A stretch of 64,000 nt of DNA from Solimonas sp. SE-A11 (lineage in GTDB: Bacteria > Pseudomonadota > Gammaproteobacteria > Nevskiales > Nevskiaceae). Positions within the stretch are counted from its first letter, which is position 1; the number at the start of each line of letters is the position of its first letter. The notes beneath the pieces were generated by a model that was not told the DNA's origin, ran no database searches, and saw nothing but the letters and a program-made list of their open reading frames with translations. This document shows positions 51,679-61,289 of the stretch, in pieces. The position numbers were made by a program, and so were the translations under genes. The DNA lies in contig NZ_JAUASX010000006.1 of assembly GCF_030345715.1 (NCBI RefSeq), forward strand, positions 148,275 to 212,274, read 5' to 3'.

Positions 51679-52578
51679 ATGTCCCTCCGCACCTGGAAAG
51701 AAGCCGGCTCGCAGTTCGCCTTCCGCGATCACGACATCTTCTATCGTGCCGACGGCCACGGCCGTGAGGCGCTGCTGTGCATCCACGGCTTCCCCACTGC
51801 CTCCTGGGACTGGGAGCCGGTGTGGGCCTCGCTGCGCCAGCGCTTCGGCCACGTGGTGGCGCCGGACCTGCTGGGCTTCGGCTGGTCGGCTAAGCCGCGC
51901 GGCCATGACTATTCGCTGATCGAACAGGCCGATCTCTGCGACGCGCTGCTGGCCGAGCGCGGCATCGAGCGCGTGCACGTGCTGGCCCACGACTACGGCG
52001 TCAGCGTGGCGCAGGAGTTGCTGGCACGCGAGATCAGCCAGCCGCGGCGCCGCGCACAACTGCTGTCGGTGGTGTTCCTCAACGGCGGCCTGTTCCCGGA
52101 GACGCACCGCGCCGTCTGGCAGCAGCGCTGGCTCAACGGACCCCTGGGCCCACTGCTGACGCAGCTGATGAACGAAAAGCGCTTCGGCGAAACCTTCAGC
52201 CGGGTGTTCGGGCCGGACACCCGGCCGGGCCTGATCGAGCTGCACGATTTCTGGCAGCTGATCTCGCACCGCGACGGCCACCGCATTGCCCACCGCCTGA
52301 TCCGCTATATCCGCGAGCGGCGCATGAACCGCGAGCGCTGGGTCGCGGCGCTGCAGCGATCGCCCGTGCCGCTGCGCCTGATCAATGGCCCGCTGGATCC
52401 GGTGTCTGGCGCACATCTGCTGGACCGCTACCGTGAACTGGTTCCCGAACCCGACACCGTCAGCATCCCCGGCGTGGGCCATTACCCGCAGGTGGAGGCG
52501 CCGGACCGCGTCCTGCGCGCCTTCCACGAATTCCACGACCGCATGTCTGGAGAAAAGCGGCCCCGCTCGCTATCCTGA
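51679..52578 (+). CDS. alpha/beta hydrolase, haloalkane-dehalogenase/MEST-like
   Basis: A 299-residue alpha/beta hydrolase. The oxyanion segment is LLCIHGFPTASWDWEPV, strand VVAPDLLGFGWSAKP, and the elbow reads VLAHDYGVSVAQELL: Asp occupies the usual Ser position, as in haloalkane dehalogenases and the MEST subgroup. A late acid (NGPLDPVSG) and a C-terminal His (GVGHYPQVEAP) complete the site. It could act on haloalkanes or epoxide-like substrates, or be a MEST-type protein of unknown activity. It is separated from the kinase genes by 75 bases and may be co-transcribed. Confidence 0.85.
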   Translation: MSLRTWKEAGSQFAFRDHDIFYRADGHGREALLCIHGFPTASWDWEPVWASLRQRFGHVVAPDLLGFGWSAKPRGHDYSLIEQADLCDALLAERGIERVHVLAHDYGVSVAQELLAREISQPRRRAQLLSVVFLNGGLFPETHRAVWQQRWLNGPLGPLLTQLMNEKRFGETFSRVFGPDTRPGLIELHDFWQLISHRDGHRIAHRLIRYIRERRMNRERWVAALQRSPVPLRLINGPLDPVSGAHLLDRYRELVPEPDTVSIPGVGHYPQVEAPDRVLRAFHEFHDRMSGEKRPRSLS

Positions 52579-52653
52579 CCCCAGCCGCGACTCGCGGACG
52601 GGGGATGCAGTTTTGCGGACAGATCACAGCAGTTTGCGGGGTTCGCCGGGCAA

Positions 52654-53982
52654 ATGAGCGACACCCAGGTTACCGAGGGCCAGGAGCGCCGCCTTCCGGA
52701 AGGGATGCCGGAGCAGATTGGCAAGTACGACGTGCGCGGCGAGATCGGCCGCGGCGCTTGCGGCGTGGTCTACAAGGGCTTCGACCCCTTCGTGCAGCGC
52801 GACGTCGCCATCAAGGTCGCTCTGCACGACTCCGAGTTCAAGAACGACGCCGCCCACGAGCGCGCCTTCTTCGCCGAGGCCCGCGCCGCCGGCATGCTGG
52901 CACACCCGCACATCGTCTCGCTGCACGACGCCGGCGTGGAGGGGGATCTCAGCTACCTGGTGATGGAATACATCGACGGCGAGACCCTGCAGCCGCTGTG
53001 CCGCGCCAAGGGCGCGCGGGCGCCGCTGGACCAGGTCATCGACATCGCCTTCAAGTGCGCCAAGGCGCTGGACTACGCCCACGGCAAGGGCGTGCTCCAC
53101 CGCGACATCAAGCCCAGCAACATCATGCTGACGCGCGAGGGCGTGCCCAAGCTGATGGACTTCTCCATCGCCGAGATCAACTCCGGCGAGGCCAAGGACG
53201 CCGAGCAGCAGGGCGTGCAGGGCTCGCCGCTGTACATGGCCCCCGAGCAGATCCGCCGCGAGCCCCTGACTCCGGCCACGGACCTATACGCCCTGGGCGC
53301 GGTGATGTACCAGCTGCTCACCGGCGTGCCGCCCTTCCCGATCCCCGAGATCCCGCGGCTGTTCACCGCCATCAAGACCCAGCCGGCACCGCGCGTGCGC
53401 GAGCTGCGGCCAGACGTGCCGGAGGCCCTGTCGGAGGTGGTGTCGCGCCTGCTGCTGAAGACCCCGGGCGAGCGCTACCAGAGCGGCGGCGAGCTGGCCG
53501 TCACGCTCACCCGCCTGTTCGACCAGCTGCGCCAGCAGGGCCTGGTGATCAGCCGCCGCGAATCGCGCGACTCGCTGCGCCGCCTGCACTTCTTCGACGG
53601 CTTCTCCGACGAGGAGATCGACGAGATCCTCAACGCCAGCACCATGGCCACCTACCAGGCCGGCGAGACGATCATCGCCGAGGGCGACATCGACGATTCC
53701 TTCTACATCCTGGCCCTGGGCAGCGGCGAGGTGCGCAAGGGCGGCAAGGCGATCTACCGCCTGGAGAAGGGCGATTGCGTCGGCGAGATCGGCTTCCTGT
53801 CCGCCACCAAGCGCACCGCCACGGTGGTGGCGCTGAACAAGGTCCTGGCCCTCAAGATCAACGCCACCCTGATGGAGAAGGTGTCGCGCGACTGCCAGCT
53901 CAGATTCTACAAGGTTTTCACACAAACCCTGATCTATCGCCTGTCGGTCACCAGCGCGCGGCTGTCGGCCCTGACCAGTTAG
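52654..53982 (+). CDS. Ser/Thr protein kinase with C-terminal cyclic-nucleotide-binding domain (copy 1)
   Basis: A 442-residue cytoplasmic protein. The Hanks-type kinase domain (about 22-285) has glycine loop GEIGRGACGVVYKG, catalytic Lys in VAIKVA, HRDIKPSN, and APEQ. The metal motif is DFS rather than DFG (LMDFSIAEI). A cNMP-binding domain (about 310-430) follows: FFDGFSDEEIDEILNAS, YQAGETIIAEGDIDDSFYIL and phosphate cassette GEIGFLSATKRTATVVA with Glu and Arg retained. The order resembles a cyclic-nucleotide-dependent kinase in reverse. The paralogue at 54129 follows after 146 bases. No membrane helix or PASTA domain. Confidence 0.9.
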   Translation: MSDTQVTEGQERRLPEGMPEQIGKYDVRGEIGRGACGVVYKGFDPFVQRDVAIKVALHDSEFKNDAAHERAFFAEARAAGMLAHPHIVSLHDAGVEGDLSYLVMEYIDGETLQPLCRAKGARAPLDQVIDIAFKCAKALDYAHGKGVLHRDIKPSNIMLTREGVPKLMDFSIAEINSGEAKDAEQQGVQGSPLYMAPEQIRREPLTPATDLYALGAVMYQLLTGVPPFPIPEIPRLFTAIKTQPAPRVRELRPDVPEALSEVVSRLLLKTPGERYQSGGELAVTLTRLFDQLRQQGLVISRRESRDSLRRLHFFDGFSDEEIDEILNASTMATYQAGETIIAEGDIDDSFYILALGSGEVRKGGKAIYRLEKGDCVGEIGFLSATKRTATVVALNKVLALKINATLMEKVSRDCQLRFYKVFTQTLIYRLSVTSARLSALTS

Positions 53983-54128
53983 GCTGATGTTCCTAGTCCA
54001 TATCAATCAATGATTTACATGGAACCCATGCGCTCTGCATGGGGGGCGTTCATGGCAAGCTGAGCGCCACGTCAGGTATCCTGCGGGCATACAGGAGCCG
54101 CGGGATTTCAGGCGGCCGTGGGGATCAT

Positions 54129-55517
54129 GTGCAGTTAGACAAGAGCAATCCGGCGACCAAGTCGCGCCGGCGCGTGGGTGACACGGAGGTCAGCGCCATC
54201 CGGCGCCCGGCCGACCTGCCCGACTCGCCGCCGCAGACCATCGCCAAGTACGAGATCCGTGGCGAGATCGGCCGCGGCGCCTGCGGCGTCGTCTACAAGG
54301 CCTTCGACCCCTTCGTACAGCGCGACGTCGCCATCAAGGTCGCCCTGCAGGACCCCGAGTTCAAGGCCGACATCGCGCACGAGCGTACCTTCTTCGCCGA
54401 GGCTCGCGCCGCGGGCATGCTGTCGCACAAGCACATCGTCTCGCTGTACGACGCCGGCGTGGAAGGCGACCTCAGCTACCTGGTGATGGAGTACATCGAC
54501 GGCGAAACCCTGCAGCCGTTCTGCCGCCCCGGCGGCCAGCGCCTGCCGCTGGACCAGGTCATCGACATCATCTTCAAGTGCGCCAAGGCGCTGGACTATG
54601 CCCACCACAAGGGCATCCTCCACCGCGACATCAAGCCCAGCAACATCATGCTGACGCGCGACGGCGTACCCAAGCTCATGGACTTCTCCATCGCCGAGAT
54701 CGGCCACGAAGTCAGCAGCACGCGCCACACCGGCGGCGGCACCGGCCTGCTCGGCTCGCCGCTGTACATGTCGCCGGAGCAGTCGCGCAACGAGCAGCTC
54801 GACGGCACCAGCGACCTCTACTCGCTGGGCGCGGTCATGTTCCAGCTGCTCACCGGCCGCCCGCCGTTCCCGATGAAGGACATGAAGGAACTGCTGCAGG
54901 CGATTGCCACCGAGCCGGCCCCGCGTGTGCGCGACCTGCGACCCGACGTGCCCGCCGAGATCTCCAACCTGGTCTCGCGCCTGCTGCTGAAAACCCCGGA
55001 AGAGCGCTACCAGCGCGGTGGCGACCTCGCCGGCGCCCTGGCCCGCCTCTACGACCAGTTCAAGCTCGCCGGCCACACCGTGGGCCGCCGCGAATCACGC
55101 GACTCGCTGCGTCGCCTGCATTTCTTCGACGGTTTCTCCGACGAGGACATCAACGAGATCCTCAACGTCAGCTCCATGGCCACCTACCAGCCGGGAGAGG
55201 CGCTGATCACCGAGCACGGCATCGACGCCGCGTTCTTCATCATCGCCCTGGGCACCGCCGAGGTGCAGAAGGGCGGGCGCGCCATCTACCGCCTGGAAAA
55301 GGGCGACTGCATGGGCGAAATCGGCTTCGTCTCCGGCGCCAAGCGCACCGGCAACGTCGTGGCGCTCAACCAGGTGCTGGCCCTCAAGCTCAACGCCAGC
55401 GCCATCGGCCGCATTTCCGAGCGCTGTCAGCTGCGCTTCTACAAGGTCTTCACGGAGACGCTGATCTACCGCCTGTCCATGGCCAGCGCGCGCATCTCGG
55501 CGATGAACAACAGTTAG
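54129..55517 (+). CDS. Ser/Thr protein kinase with C-terminal cyclic-nucleotide-binding domain (copy 2)
   Basis: A 462-residue paralogue of the preceding kinase, sharing the architecture and most motifs: GEIGRGACGVVYKAFDPF, VAIKVALQD, ILHRDIKPSNIMLT, again DFS (LMDFSIAEIG), and SPEQ in place of APEQ. In the cNMP domain the phosphate cassette is degenerate (GEIGFVSGAKRTGNVVA: the usual Ala-Thr is Gly-Asn), so ligand binding may be lost. The start is taken as GTG 54129, with GGGG seven bases upstream, since the ORF extension to 54039 lacks a ribosome site and homology. The N-terminus has a basic patch absent from copy 1. Confidence 0.87.
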   Translation: MQLDKSNPATKSRRRVGDTEVSAIRRPADLPDSPPQTIAKYEIRGEIGRGACGVVYKAFDPFVQRDVAIKVALQDPEFKADIAHERTFFAEARAAGMLSHKHIVSLYDAGVEGDLSYLVMEYIDGETLQPFCRPGGQRLPLDQVIDIIFKCAKALDYAHHKGILHRDIKPSNIMLTRDGVPKLMDFSIAEIGHEVSSTRHTGGGTGLLGSPLYMSPEQSRNEQLDGTSDLYSLGAVMFQLLTGRPPFPMKDMKELLQAIATEPAPRVRDLRPDVPAEISNLVSRLLLKTPEERYQRGGDLAGALARLYDQFKLAGHTVGRRESRDSLRRLHFFDGFSDEDINEILNVSSMATYQPGEALITEHGIDAAFFIIALGTAEVQKGGRAIYRLEKGDCMGEIGFVSGAKRTGNVVALNQVLALKLNASAIGRISERCQLRFYKVFTETLIYRLSMASARISAMNNS

Positions 55518-55526
55518 TGATTCTTC

Positions 55527-55564
55527 ATTGTTTTTATATATATTTGCAAATAAATAAGAACAAT
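55527..55564. other. AT-rich imperfect stem-loop after the second kinase gene
   Basis: ATTGTT (55527-55532) pairs with AACAAT (55559-55564), and the inner TTTATATATATTTG/CAAATAAATAA pairs with a few mismatches. At about 90% A+T it stands out sharply. It starts 9 bases past the kinase stop and could be a non-canonical 3' structure or a regulatory site for the gene at 55710. Confidence 0.45.
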
Positions 55565-55709
55565 CCTGGGTGAAGCGGCGCGCCATGGCGGTTTCCGCCG
55601 GGCATCGCCCGCCTCGCGGAACGCCCGGCCAGGGAATGAGCAGGGCCAGCATCCATCGACAGAAGTCCCGCCTGGGCAGCATTCCCACCCGGGCGGACGC
55701 AAGGACGCC

Positions 55710-56387
55710 ATGAACCCCTCGATCCGCGACGCCCTCTGGTTCCACATCCTCTTCATGGCCGCGGCCCTGCCGCTGGTGTTCCTCTCGGAAGGCACCGGAC
55801 GCGGCCAGAACCTGCTCTGGCTGACCCTGGGCTACCACGTGCTGCTGCCGCTGGTGAGCCTGGTCCGCCGCCACCACGAATGGCTGCTCCTGTGGCTGTT
55901 CCTGCTGCCGCTGGCCGCCGGCCAGGTGCTGCCGGACTGGGCCCTGGTGCGGGTGGCCGGCGTGCTGGTCTTCCCGGACCTGGGCCAGCCGCGCATCGGC
56001 GGCGACGTGCCGATCTACTTCCTCGGCCTGTGGATGATGCTGCTGTTCCCGGTGCTGCTGCTCGGCCACTCCAGCCGGAGCCCCTACCTGGCCACCGGCG
56101 TCCTGTCTCTGGCCCTGTTCGCCTTCTGGGAATGGGCTGCCCGCCCCCTGCAGATCTGGTACAACCGCGACGTCCTGGCCATCGACGGCATGGCCCTGTA
56201 TCCGCTGATCCCCGAGATGCTGCTGGCGCTGGCGGCGCTATGGGCCTATCGTCACTTCGGCCGCGGCGGCATACCCGGACGCCTGATGGCCGCCCTGGGC
56301 GTGAACGTGTTCTATACCGGGGCCTGTTTCCTGTCGCTGTTGGGGATTGAGTACATCTACCGTTCAGCTTTGCTGGGTATCCTCTAG
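55710..56387 (+). CDS. hypothetical multi-pass membrane protein
   Basis: A 225-residue protein with about seven predicted membrane helices, aromatic-rich at the membrane edges (LWFHILFMAAALPLVFLS; WLLLWLFLLPLAAGQVLPDW; YFLGLWMMLLFPVLLLGHS; ALFAFWEWAARPLQIWYN). The pattern resembles DUF6989/carotenoid-synthesis-like membrane proteins, but I cannot assign a function. It lies between the kinase pair and a glycine-zipper lipoprotein, transcribed the same way. Confidence 0.78.
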   Translation: MNPSIRDALWFHILFMAAALPLVFLSEGTGRGQNLLWLTLGYHVLLPLVSLVRRHHEWLLLWLFLLPLAAGQVLPDWALVRVAGVLVFPDLGQPRIGGDVPIYFLGLWMMLLFPVLLLGHSSRSPYLATGVLSLALFAFWEWAARPLQIWYNRDVLAIDGMALYPLIPEMLLALAALWAYRHFGRGGIPGRLMAALGVNVFYTGACFLSLLGIEYIYRSALLGIL

Positions 56388-56417
56388 ACAGGACCGCCCC
56401 GCAAAGGACGGCAAGTC

Positions 56418-57041
56418 ATGGAGAATCAGAAAATGAACAAGAACCGCGTTACGACCTTCGGTGCTGCCCTGCTGGCGTCCGCCGTCCTGCTGGCCGGCTG
56501 CAACAAGCCGGCCGATCCGGCCCAGACCCCGCCGCCGCCCTCCACGGTGCCGACCACCGAAGTCCCGGCCGAGCCCGCGCCGCCGCCGGCGGAGCCGGTT
56601 GCAGCGCCCGAACCCGCCCCAGCTCCGGCCCCCAAGCCGAAGCCCAAGTCGAAGCCCAAGCCCACTCCGGCGCCGGCCGAGCCGGTCAGCCCGCCGCCGC
56701 CCCAGGTCTGCTACGACTGCGGCACGGTCAGCTCCATCACCCCGGTGACCCAGAAGGGTGAAGCCGGCGCGCTCGGCACCCTCGGCGGCGCTGCCGCCGG
56801 CGGCGTGGCCGGCCACCAATTCGGTGGCGGCAAGGGCAAGGACGTGGCCACCGTCGCTGGCGCCGTGCTTGGCGCCATGGCCGGCCGCGAGATCGAGAAG
56901 CGCGCCCGCAGCACCACGGTCTACCAGATCGGCGTGTCGATGGAGGACGGCAGCTCGCGCACCGTCACCGTCAACGACCCGGCCGGCCTGCAGGTGGGCT
57001 CGCGGGTCCGCGTGGACGGCAACAACCTGATGCCGCGCTAA
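56418..57041 (+). CDS. glycine-zipper 2TM lipoprotein
   Basis: A 207-residue predicted lipoprotein (lipobox LLAGC, Cys at about 30) with a ~65-residue Pro/Ala/Lys linker (APAPAPKPKPKSKPKPTPA), a CYDC pair, and a glycine-zipper membrane segment (GALGTLGGAAAGGVAGHQFG; AGAVLGAMAGREIEKRA) as in SlyB/PcsB-like outer membrane proteins. The C-terminus is a small beta domain (SSRTVTVNDPAGLQVGSRVRV). Start 56418 or 56433. A strong terminator follows. Confidence 0.85.
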   Translation: MENQKMNKNRVTTFGAALLASAVLLAGCNKPADPAQTPPPPSTVPTTEVPAEPAPPPAEPVAAPEPAPAPAPKPKPKSKPKPTPAPAEPVSPPPPQVCYDCGTVSSITPVTQKGEAGALGTLGGAAAGGVAGHQFGGGKGKDVATVAGAVLGAMAGREIEKRARSTTVYQIGVSMEDGSSRTVTVNDPAGLQVGSRVRVDGNNLMPR

Positions 57042-57063
57042 GTCGGGTCCGAGGTAAAATGGG

Positions 57064-57094
57064 AGGCCAGGCCGTGAGGCCTGGCCTTTTTTAT
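57064..57094 (+). terminator. intrinsic terminator after the glycine-zipper gene
   Basis: AGGCCAGGCC-GTGA-GGCCTGGCCT is followed by TTTTTATTT, 22 bases past the stop codon. Confidence 0.9.
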
Positions 57095-57120
57095 TTCCGC
57101 AGCACGAGGATGAGGCAGTC

Positions 57121-58416
57121 ATGACGCAGGCGATGAAGGTTCTGGTGATCGGTTCCGGCGGGCGCGAGCACGCGCTGGCCTGGAAGCTGGCTCAATCGCC
57201 TCGCGTCAGCGAAGTGATCGTGGCCCCCGGCAATGCCGGAACCGCCACCGAGCAGGGCTGCCGCAACGCCGCCGTCGCGGTGGACGACATCCCCGGCCTG
57301 CTGAAACTGGCCCAGGCGGAGGGCGTGGGCTTCACCGTCGTCGGCCCCGAGGCGCCGCTGTCGCTGGGCGTGGTGGACGCTTTCCAGGCCGCCGGCCTGC
57401 GTATCTTCGGCCCCAGCCGCGCCGCCGCGCAGCTGGAGGCATCCAAGGCCTTCACCAAGGATTTCCTGGAGCGCCACGCCATCCCCACGGCGCAGTACCG
57501 CGTCTTCACCGAGATCGACCCGGCCGTGGCCTACATCGCCCAGCGCGGCGCGCCCATCGTGGTCAAGGCCGACGGCCTGGCCGCCGGCAAGGGCGTGGTC
57601 GTCGCCACCACCGTGGAAGAAGCCCAGACCGCCGCGCGCGACATGCTCGGCGGCGAGATGCTGGGCCAGGCCGGCGCTCGCATCGTGGTGGAGGACTTCC
57701 TCGACGGCGAGGAGGCCAGCTTCATCGTCGTGGCCAGCGGCACCAGCTACATCGCCATGGCCACCAGCCAGGACCACAAGCGCATCGGCGACGCCGACAC
57801 CGGCCCCAACACCGGCGGCATGGGCGCCTACTCCCCCGCCCCGGTCGTCACGCAGGAAGTGCACGCCCGCGCCTGCCGCGAAGTGATCGAGCCCACCCTG
57901 CGCGGCATGACCGCCGAGGGCGCGCCCTTCACCGGCTTCCTCTACGCCGGCCTGATGATCAACAGCCAGGGCGCCCCGCGCGTGCTGGAGTTCAACGTGC
58001 GCATGGGCGACCCGGAAACCCAGCCCATCCTGTTCCGCCTGGATTCCGACCTGCTGGACCTGCTCGAAGCCGCCGTGGACGGCCAGCTCGAAGCCGCCCA
58101 GCCGACCTGGAGCGCGCAGCCGGCGCTGGGCGTGGTGATGGCCTCCGCCGGCTACCCCGGCCCCATCGCCAAGGGCGACGCCATCGTCGGCCTGGACGTA
58201 CCGATGGGCCCCGCCAAGGTGTTCCACGCCGGCACCACCCTGAAGGACGGCCAGGTCGTCACCAGCGGCGGCCGCGTGCTCTGCGTCGTCGCCCGCGGCG
58301 ACACCGTGGGCGAGGCCCAGGCCTTGGCCTACGCCGCCGTACGCAAGATCGGCTGGCAGGGCGTGCAGTTCCGCAACGACATCGGCTATCGCGCCATCGC
58401 GCGCGAGCGCTCCTGA
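57121..58416 (+). CDS. purD: phosphoribosylamine-glycine ligase
   Basis: A 431-residue GARS enzyme that ligates glycine to phosphoribosylamine with ATP in purine synthesis. N-terminal VLVIGSGGREHALAW, ATP-grasp segments VVKADGLAAGKGVVVA and EFNVRMGDPETQPIL are diagnostic. Length matches the family. GAGG precedes the ATG. Its stop overlaps the next start (TGATG), so the retropepsin-like protein is co-translated. purH, which often precedes purD, is not in view. Confidence 0.97.
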   Translation: MTQAMKVLVIGSGGREHALAWKLAQSPRVSEVIVAPGNAGTATEQGCRNAAVAVDDIPGLLKLAQAEGVGFTVVGPEAPLSLGVVDAFQAAGLRIFGPSRAAAQLEASKAFTKDFLERHAIPTAQYRVFTEIDPAVAYIAQRGAPIVVKADGLAAGKGVVVATTVEEAQTAARDMLGGEMLGQAGARIVVEDFLDGEEASFIVVASGTSYIAMATSQDHKRIGDADTGPNTGGMGAYSPAPVVTQEVHARACREVIEPTLRGMTAEGAPFTGFLYAGLMINSQGAPRVLEFNVRMGDPETQPILFRLDSDLLDLLEAAVDGQLEAAQPTWSAQPALGVVMASAGYPGPIAKGDAIVGLDVPMGPAKVFHAGTTLKDGQVVTSGGRVLCVVARGDTVGEAQALAYAAVRKIGWQGVQFRNDIGYRAIARERS

Positions 58417-58925
58417 TGTTCCGCGCCGCGGGTTTGATGCTCGCGGCGCTACTGCCGCTAGGAGCCGCTGCCCAGGAGCAGGACCCCTGGCAGCTATACG
58501 AGGCCCCGGTGGCTCAATATGGCTGGATGGAGCGCGTGCGCATCGAGACCCTGACGCGCTACTTCGACCTGGAAGCCAAGCTCGACACCGGCGCCGACTC
58601 GTCCTCGCTGCACGCCACCGACATCGAAGTCTTCGAGCGCGAGGGCCAGAATTGGCTGCGCTTCACCACCCAGGATCAACGCCTGGAACAGCCGATCGCC
58701 CGCCGCGTGCGCATCAAGCAGAAGAACGGCCAGCCCGCGCAGGAGCGCTGGGTGGTGCGCCTGGACCTCTGCATCGGCCAGGTCTTCATCCCCGCCGACT
58801 TCAGCCTGGTGGACCGCAGCGACTTCAGCACACCGGTGCTGCTGGGTCGTGATGTGCTGCAGCATCTGGGGCCGGTGAACCCGGAGCTGAAGTTCACAGC
58901 GGAGCCACAGTGCCCGAGGCAATAG
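58416..58925 (+). CDS. exported retropepsin-like (ATP-dependent zinc protease family) protein
   Basis: A 169-residue protein with a signal peptide (cleaved near LGAAAQEQD) and a retropepsin-like domain with the DTGA motif (EAKLDTGADSSSLHA), then RRVRIKQKNGQPAQERWVV, FSLVDRSDFSTPVLLGRDVL. It belongs to the family annotated as RimK-associated or ATP-dependent zinc proteases, though the fold is that of a single-domain aspartyl protease. Exported copies probably act in the periplasm. Co-translated with purD, an unusual pairing that may only reflect gene packing. Confidence 0.87.
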   Translation: MFRAAGLMLAALLPLGAAAQEQDPWQLYEAPVAQYGWMERVRIETLTRYFDLEAKLDTGADSSSLHATDIEVFEREGQNWLRFTTQDQRLEQPIARRVRIKQKNGQPAQERWVVRLDLCIGQVFIPADFSLVDRSDFSTPVLLGRDVLQHLGPVNPELKFTAEPQCPRQ

Positions 58926-58935
58926 CCGTTACTTC

Positions 58936-59074
58936 CTCCCCGTTTACGGGGAGAGGCCTGGCGAGGGTATGGATGCCCGGGGTAGGACAACGCGTGGAAC
59001 AGTTGTCGAGGTTAGGGGCAAAGGGTCTATGTGTTCATCCAACCGTTCGCCCTGAGCCCGTCGAAGGGTGAACG
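58936..59074. repeat. hairpin and REP-like repeat between the retropepsin gene and rho
   Basis: CTCCCCG-TTTA-CGGGGAG forms a perfect hairpin at 58936-58953, and a member of the CTGAGC-TCGAAGG repeat family (CGTTCgCCCTGAG ... AGGGtGAACG) lies at 59043-59074. Both are in the gap between convergent genes. Confidence 0.7.
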
Positions 59075-59104
59075 CGATCAGGTCACCGGGCCTCGTCACG
59101 AAAA

Positions 59105-59136
59105 CAAGAAGGCCGCGATTTCTCGCGGCCTTCTTG
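59105..59136 (-). terminator. intrinsic terminator of the trxA-rho operon
   Basis: A perfect 14-base stem (CAAGAAGGCCGCGA/TCGCGGCCTTCTTG, loop TTTC) lies 25 bases past the rho stop. On the minus strand it is followed by TTTTCG, giving a moderate T-tract. Confidence 0.82.
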
Positions 59137-59160
59137 CTTCTACAGCACAGGCAGTTTCGA

Positions 59161-60700
<1,540 letters not shown>

Positions 60701-60711
<11 letters not shown>

Positions 60712-61036
60712 TTACGTGAGGAGTGACAAAAGCGGCCAACTGGGCCTTGTGGACGGCACCGACCTGGGTAGCGGCCGCCTGGCCGTTCTTGAACAGGATC
60801 AGCGTCGGGATGCCGCGGATGCCGAACTTCGGGGGGGTGCCCGGATTCTCATCCACGTTCAGTTTCACGACCTTGAGCTTGCCGGCGTTCTCCTGGGCAA
60901 CTTGCTCCAGGATCGGCGCGATCATCCGGCAGGGGCCGCACCATTCCGCCCAGAAATCGACCAGGACGGGCAGGTCCGACTTGAGCACGTCCTGCTCGAA
61001 CGTGGCGTCGGTGACGGCGGAGATGTGTTCGCTCAT
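60701..61036 (-). CDS. trxA: thioredoxin 1
   Basis: A 111-residue thioredoxin with the WCGPC active site ([18 protein letters not shown]), cis-Pro in [14 protein letters not shown] and all family landmarks. It reduces cytoplasmic disulfides with NADPH through thioredoxin reductase and also supplies electrons to DsbD-type transporters such as the one at 14621. Divergent from rhlB and overlapping rho by 11 bases. Confidence 0.97.
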
Positions 61037-61289
61037 GGGATACCTCGGTTAGTGGGCCAATGCGGGTCATGGCCCCGCATACCAGAAAATGGGGGGTACA
61101 GCCGAAGCGCACAAGACGCGCAAAAAAACAGTCAGATCGTTATGATTAATTTTTGAAACGGGGAAATAGCGGGCTGTTTAGGTCGCGGCAGGTGATCCAA
61201 AAGACGCCGCGCAGCCTGTGTGATGGCTCTATTTCATCCCATCCGACCGCCGCTTGCAAGAGCGCTGGTCCCGACAATAGATACCACTC

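Noticed and set aside
56581..56700. Pro/Ala/Lys-rich repeats in the glycine-zipper gene as a mobile or tandem-repeat element
   Set aside because: It is an ordinary low-complexity periplasmic linker within a coding frame.
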